NCBI RefSeq assembly: GCF_000003815.2
Contig: NC_049979.1
Coordinates: 19,523,686-19,587,685, forward strand
Source: Branchiostoma floridae
Taxonomy: Eukaryota; Chordata; Leptocardii; Amphioxiformes; Branchiostomatidae
DNA length: 64,000 nucleotides
Direction of reading: 5' to 3'
Part shown: positions 60,421 through 64,000 of the stretch, in pieces
How the letters are laid out: every line of letters begins with the position of its first letter
Position numbering within the stretch: the stretch's first letter is position 1
Position numbers and translations under genes: made by a program
The notes under the pieces: model-generated
The model's database searches: none
The model's input: only the letters and a program-made list of their open reading frames with translations
Told to the model about the DNA's origin: nothing

Positions 60421-62486
60421 GCCTTTGTGCAGCTGGTAGATTGCAGCCAAGGCTTCAGGAAGCACTACCACCACACCATACTCCAACCGCTGTAGCCAAA
60501 AGAAGGAGGTTGTTAAAATAAGTTTTCTCTCTTTCAACATTATCCTCACATGCACTGTAATATGTAATAGGCAGCTAAGTTGCATATCTTATTTGGATTA
60601 GAAGAGGGATTTAGTTGTATGATTCAAAGATTACATACATTGTAACATACAGAGTACGGCCTAATAGTTTTGCAATGAATAAAAATCTTTGTTCAACCTT
60701 AGTCAATCTTACATGCACATGAGCAGAAGTTGATGGGCTATTACCGATGGGTGACGTACTCAACTAGCACTCAAGGAGAAGTGAAATAGTAATAAAAACC
60801 CCAAGGATAGTGATGATGATCAAAAATTCATAAATTTTCAGCAAATTTGTGGTGTTCAACAGTTCCTTGTAACTTGCCTAGCAAAAACTGCAAAATGAAG
60901 TTAAAGCATATGCAAGCACAGCATATATCTGTATATAATGAGTCTATTAGGCTTCAAATGCAGGATCAGGGTCTGTTGTCTGTTCCTGACGGCTACAACA
61001 ACGTCTTACCATTTCGTACTGAAGAGGAATATCCACCTCTTCAATCACCCACTTGTCCACGAGGTTTGCTTGGTCCTCTGTGAAGGCCCCTGAGTGGTGC
61101 ACATCCCACAGTTTTTCTATAGTGAAGGACAAGGTTTCAATGAGTTAGAGCTGTATGTACAAATTAGAGAGAGACATGTACATTGCCCATGCATCACACA
61201 AGCCAACTGAGTTTTCTGCTCAGGAAAAGATACAGAAAACACGTATCTTAGTGTGTATTATAATTTTCCTATATGTATTCTGTCTGATTACACTACAAGG
61301 ATTGCAGATAAGTTAAAGTGCATACAGCATTCTCTATACTAATGAGAACATTTACTTACTTCTGGTGGACCATCCATTCTCCTCTCGTCCGAAGAAGAGG
61401 CTATGCCTCTCGTTGTCTGGGATCTAAAATAAAAATGAGTGAAAGATGCAATGTACTCAATGCATTTTGCAAAAAAGATTCTGTATTTGGGTTGTGCCAT
61501 AATGGTTAGTAATATTGATGCAGTCTGCCCACCTTATATTTTTAAAATAGTAAAGAAAATGTATGACTTGGAAGGCATATTTTCTTTCAAAACATACCTG
61601 TCCTCCTGCAAGGCTCTGAAGATATGGCTTCACGGCAGTGAAATAACCTTTCAGCTTGTTCACCTCACATTCCCCAAACCTAAAGCCAAGAATGCATGTA
61701 AGACATGGGTGAACGTGGAGTGACCAGTAACAATGGTAAAAAGACATGAATAAACTCAAAACTGTGCCCTTTTTCTTCAGAATATGAAGTACAAGTGCAT
61801 TACAAACAAACAAACATTTTAAATCTGGTAACTCATTCGCTCATTGCTTGCAAATACAGTAAGCAATGTATGGAAATGGCATTCAGTAGGATGACAGATA
61901 TACAAATGTATAGCAATTATCTTCTGTCATATAGTTGTAAAAGGAAACAAAATAAGCAAGCTGAGTGAGGTTAGTTGTATATAGCAAATAAGACCAAATA
62001 AATGTTAAGTAAAATAGTCAGCTCAGTTTTCTTACAACAGATCAGTGGAAAAAGCAGCAGGAGCAACTTCAAGGTCACTGGAATCTGTGTCTGACTCTGT
62101 AATCTGGGAGGAGAACTGCAGGTATTAGAGAGGAGCAATTAAGCTATTAAGCGTTACCTTTCGCTTCACTACTGTGATGCCCGGGTGTGAGGCGGCATCA
62201 TGATAAACACGCATGATGTCTTTGAAGTCCTCCTGAATCATAACAAGTTTACCATTCTTGTGGAGCTTCCCCTCCACATTGGAGTAGCTCCTGGCCTTGC
62301 GCTGGAAGTTCAGGGTCTGGCGTTTGGACTCCACACTTGAATCCTTGAGGCCAAATGGAACATTGTTATGTTCCTGGGCTGACAGTGTCCTGAAAACCTC
62401 ATGCCCCCAGTCGGTGCCACCGGGCCTTTGTTTATCCCTGTCCAGGTAGTATTGCAGGGCAGCAGCCTCTTCTTTACTGATTGGCA
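60364..62486 (-). CDS. Unrecognised spliced gene inside the insertion (possible integrase-like zinc-binding N-terminus)
   Basis: Six compatible exons in transcript order: 62486-62158, 62103-62036, 61679-61598, 61423-61360, 61116-61010, 60489-60364 (TAG). They give about 258 residues; the 5' exon is not settled. Exon 1 contains ALQYYLDRDKQRPGG, KRQTLNFQRKARSYS and KLVMIQEDFKDIMRVYHDAA, then SHPG. H-x4-H followed by G and K resembles the first half of an integrase H2C2 zinc-binding motif, but the C-x2-C half and any DDE domain are absent. Later exons hold an acidic linker (ESDTDSSD), ECEVNKLKGYFTAVKPYLQS, LWDVHHSGAFTEDQANLVDK and LEYGVVVVLPEALAAIYQLH. I do not recognise the C-terminal part. Conserved open frames with introns show DNA-level (not retro-) movement. 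Function unknown. Confidence 0.6.
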
Positions 62487-62779
62487 CTTGAAAATAAAAA
62501 AACAAAACTTGTAGTTGGATGTAGAGTAGTGTTTAAGATTGCCTCCGCCCCCCTCCCCCTATTCAAAACATGAATATCGATCGTCTAAGAGAAACACTCA
62601 AATTTCCAAGCTCCATTTTGACTTCTGCGAGAGGCAGTCATAAGCATCATACACAAATGGTTCACAGGAAATGTACAAAAGTTAAAACAACAAGACCACA
62701 AAAAAGGACCTTACTTGCGTTGGTGCACGTGGAATTCGCAGTCAACATCAGCCAGCATTCAGCGCAAGAGAAGTTTTGT

Positions 62780-62900
62780 CGAACTTTTTAAACTCTCGCA
62801 AGTAGACTCTCGCGACGTCTCGCGATCGCGAGGTGGAACCAAATTTGGAATACTGGGCGTAAATAATCGCCGCTTGTGGTCCTGTCAATCAACATGATTG
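62780..62900 (-). promoter_or_regulatory. Candidate promoter of the insertion gene (CTCGCGA cluster)
   Basis: Three closely spaced CTCGCGA/TCGCGAG elements near 62812-62832 (GACTCTCGCGACGTCTCGCG), immediately upstream of the - strand gene. CTCGCGA elements mark TATA-less promoters in animals; this is motif-based inference. Confidence 0.4.
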
Positions 62901-62924
62901 ACGGCGACAAAGAAGCGAGTCTGA

Positions 62925-63045
62925 GATATCCTGAATGCGCTCTGGTTTAGAGCGCTTTTAGAATAGAAGCGCATTTAGGATGCAGGCCTATCCCAGAAGT
63001 GCTTCTATCCTAAAAGCGCTTTTAGGATAGAGCACATTTGGGATA
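62925..63045. repeat. Palindrome cluster 3 of the insertion
   Basis: Contains the same 26-bp perfect palindrome at 63005-63030 as cluster 1, next to the right insertion boundary. Confidence 0.85.
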
Positions 63046-63072
63046 TATCATGCCCCTACATGGATCATCTTT

Positions 63073-63314
63073 AAACACGTGATTAGTGGCCCGCACTGAG
63101 CAGTTTCCTCTACCATTGCAGTTCTAGTCGGTGACCACTTTCAGACTCTTGGTGCTGTTACAGTTGATAGTGAGCACAGGGCCACCACATACACTGCTGG
63201 GGAGTGTCCGGCCGTACAAGGCAGAGATGATGTTGATGTATTGCCCAGTGGAGCACCTCAGTGACAGGATCTTATTTTCGCAAACTCGAGTAGTAGTGTT
63301 AACTCCACACCGTT
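63073..63314 (-). pseudogene. 5' part of the disrupted SUEL exon of LR-C, with in-frame stop
   Basis: Codes CSTGQYINIISALYGRTLPS then CNSTKSLKVVTD and stop (TAG at 63126-63124). LR-B has CAGC where this copy has TAGAAC, so a small substitution/insertion made the stop. Acceptor (TCTAG) intact. Degraded relative to LR-B. Confidence 0.85.
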
Positions 63315-63642
63315 CTAGAAAGGTTTAATGATTTTTAACACTTTGAATAACATTATATCCAATGAGGAAACCTATAAGACAGATGTAAATATACATATAC
63401 TACTACTACTACTATACATATATAGATATTTATATGAATGTAATGTTTATGTTATGCCCATGAACCTAACCGGTGCGCTACTTGAGTAAAATATTTGCAC
63501 CTATATCTAAGTAACGCTGCAATCATTTTCACTTACATGCTGTTTTGTGTTTCTTTTACGAGCTGTGAGAAGATATTTCTGCTGGTTTTCATTACGCGAT
63601 AGAAATAAAGTCGTTTTCATTGTTCGATATTTGTACACTTAC

Positions 63643-63715
63643 CAAAATCAGAGCTTGTCTCTCCATTATGTACTGCATACAGCAGTAGCAACATGGACGT
63701 CAACATGGTGGTCAT
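63643..63715 (-). other. Signal-peptide exon of LR-C
   Basis: MTTMLTSMLLLLYAVHNGET and SSDF, phase 1 out, donor GTAAGT. Nearly identical to LR-B and fully open. Confidence 0.8.
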
Positions 63716-63894
63716 GGTCTTCTGTACATAAAAATGGCCTAGTATCTGACGTGTTGCTCTGCTCACAAGAAGACGGAGACTTGCGACAGAATATGACCAG
63801 CCCTGAAAAGAGGAGCCGCGTACTATATTATGCTTAGTAATTCCATTTTCTCCTCAAAACGCATCCCACCAAAAAAGAGTATTTGTTTCTAAAA

Positions 63895-64000
63895 TCGACA
63901 AGGAAGTGAAGTTCTTCCCTACCTGCACGAGTCGTCAGTGTGCCCATGACCTCTGACATGAATATTTGCATGTCCTGAAAGAACCTTTACTTGTGGTGGT
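63895..64000 (-). promoter_or_regulatory. Conserved upstream block / 5'UTR exon of LR-C
   Basis: Shares CAG|GTAGGGAAGAACTTCACT (donor after 63924) and GTCAGAGGTCATGGGC with LR-A and LR-B; runs off the window edge. Confidence 0.5.

Larger units (their letters stand above)
57942..63072. mobile_element. 5.1 kb gene-bearing insertion with palindrome clusters in LR-C SUEL exon
   Basis: The insertion interrupts sequence otherwise collinear with LR-B 48717-49010; about 15 bp of the target seem lost or changed. Clusters of palindromes built on TATCCTAAAAGCGC/GCGCTTTTAGGATA occur near both ends (57955-58145, 58655-58975; 62925-63045). The interior carries a multi-exon gene on the - strand and an assembly gap. 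No DDE transposase or reverse transcriptase is visible, so the class is unknown. Confidence 0.8.
52877..63715 (-). pseudogene. LR-C: third receptor paralogue, SUEL exon disrupted and tail truncated
   Basis: Exons in transcript order: 63715-63643 (signal peptide), SUEL exon split as 63314-63073 and 57941-57901, 57520-57216 and 57034-56884 (discoidin), mini-exons 56141-56079, 55533-55480, 55180-55127, SEA-like 54579-54473, 54270-54116, 53894-53803, TM 53499-53382, tail remnant 53183-53160, and orphan last exon 52912-52877. The SUEL exon holds an in-frame TAG (63126-63124) and a 5.1 kb insertion. The juxtamembrane exon is deleted. Every other exon keeps an open frame and good splice sites. Because SUEL is a phase 1-1 exon, splicing 63643 directly to 57520 stays in frame and would give about 393 residues, ending GQI soon after the TM. 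It may therefore be a pseudogene or a working tail-less receptor; transcript data would decide. Confidence 0.75.

Overview
The window is animal nuclear DNA with short spliced exons, long introns, many transposon remnants, microsatellites and four runs of N (assembly gaps). Adhesion GPCRs next to tandem receptors built from SUEL, WSC, fucolectin-type and discoidin modules, together with the repeat families, suggest a cephalochordate (Branchiostoma-like amphioxus). That is an inference: no species marker was seen, and another marine invertebrate remains possible. All exon models below come from reading splice sites, phases and conserved motifs by eye.

Layout. (1) 1-7078, + strand: the 3' part of an adhesion GPCR (aGPCR-1): GAIN/GPS, seven-helix domain and tail. 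(2) 9788-31581, + strand: a complete 29-exon adhesion GPCR (aGPCR-2). It has a signal peptide, two copies of an unrecognised six-cysteine domain, a Thr/Ser stalk of mini-exons, GAIN/GPS and 7TM. The 7TM exons match aGPCR-1 in position and phase, so the two are tandem paralogues. One intron holds a 3.6 kb palindromic element. (3) 43515-32208, 49475-45965 and 63715-52877, all - strand: three tandem single-pass receptors (called LR-A, LR-B and LR-C here). They share a 3' chassis: a SEA-like two-exon module with an R-x-K-R-Q basic site, a transmembrane exon, a short juxtamembrane exon, a tail exon with three DN(I/V)IY repeats, and a last exon ending in an ITIM-like (S/P)QYE(T/S)(I/V)N. Each carries a different ectodomain joined through phase-1 exons: GCW/QNGGWC + WSC + fucolectin in LR-A, SUEL in LR-B, and SUEL (broken) + discoidin in LR-C.

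LR-C is decaying or remodelled. Its SUEL exon is split by a 5.1 kb insertion and has an in-frame stop. Its cytoplasmic tail has lost an exon and most of the tyrosine-repeat exon, and a 37-bp tandem array multiplies one splice donor. The insertion carries its own intron-containing gene on the - strand and clusters of 26-bp perfect palindromes.

Together the receptors look like a modular cell-surface recognition cluster: secreted-type lectin heads on a common proteolysable stalk with a tyrosine-based tail. A function in immunity or cell recognition is inferred from architecture only. aGPCR-2 and LR-A are convergent and share a near-palindromic polyadenylation signal between them.

Mobile DNA recognised: a hAT MITE with 8-bp TSD, two elements with TWA duplications (PIF/Harbinger-like), a degenerate Tc1-like transposon with long TIRs, a TA-flanked MITE, a LINE 3' fragment, tRNA-derived SINEs and a hairpin repeat family.
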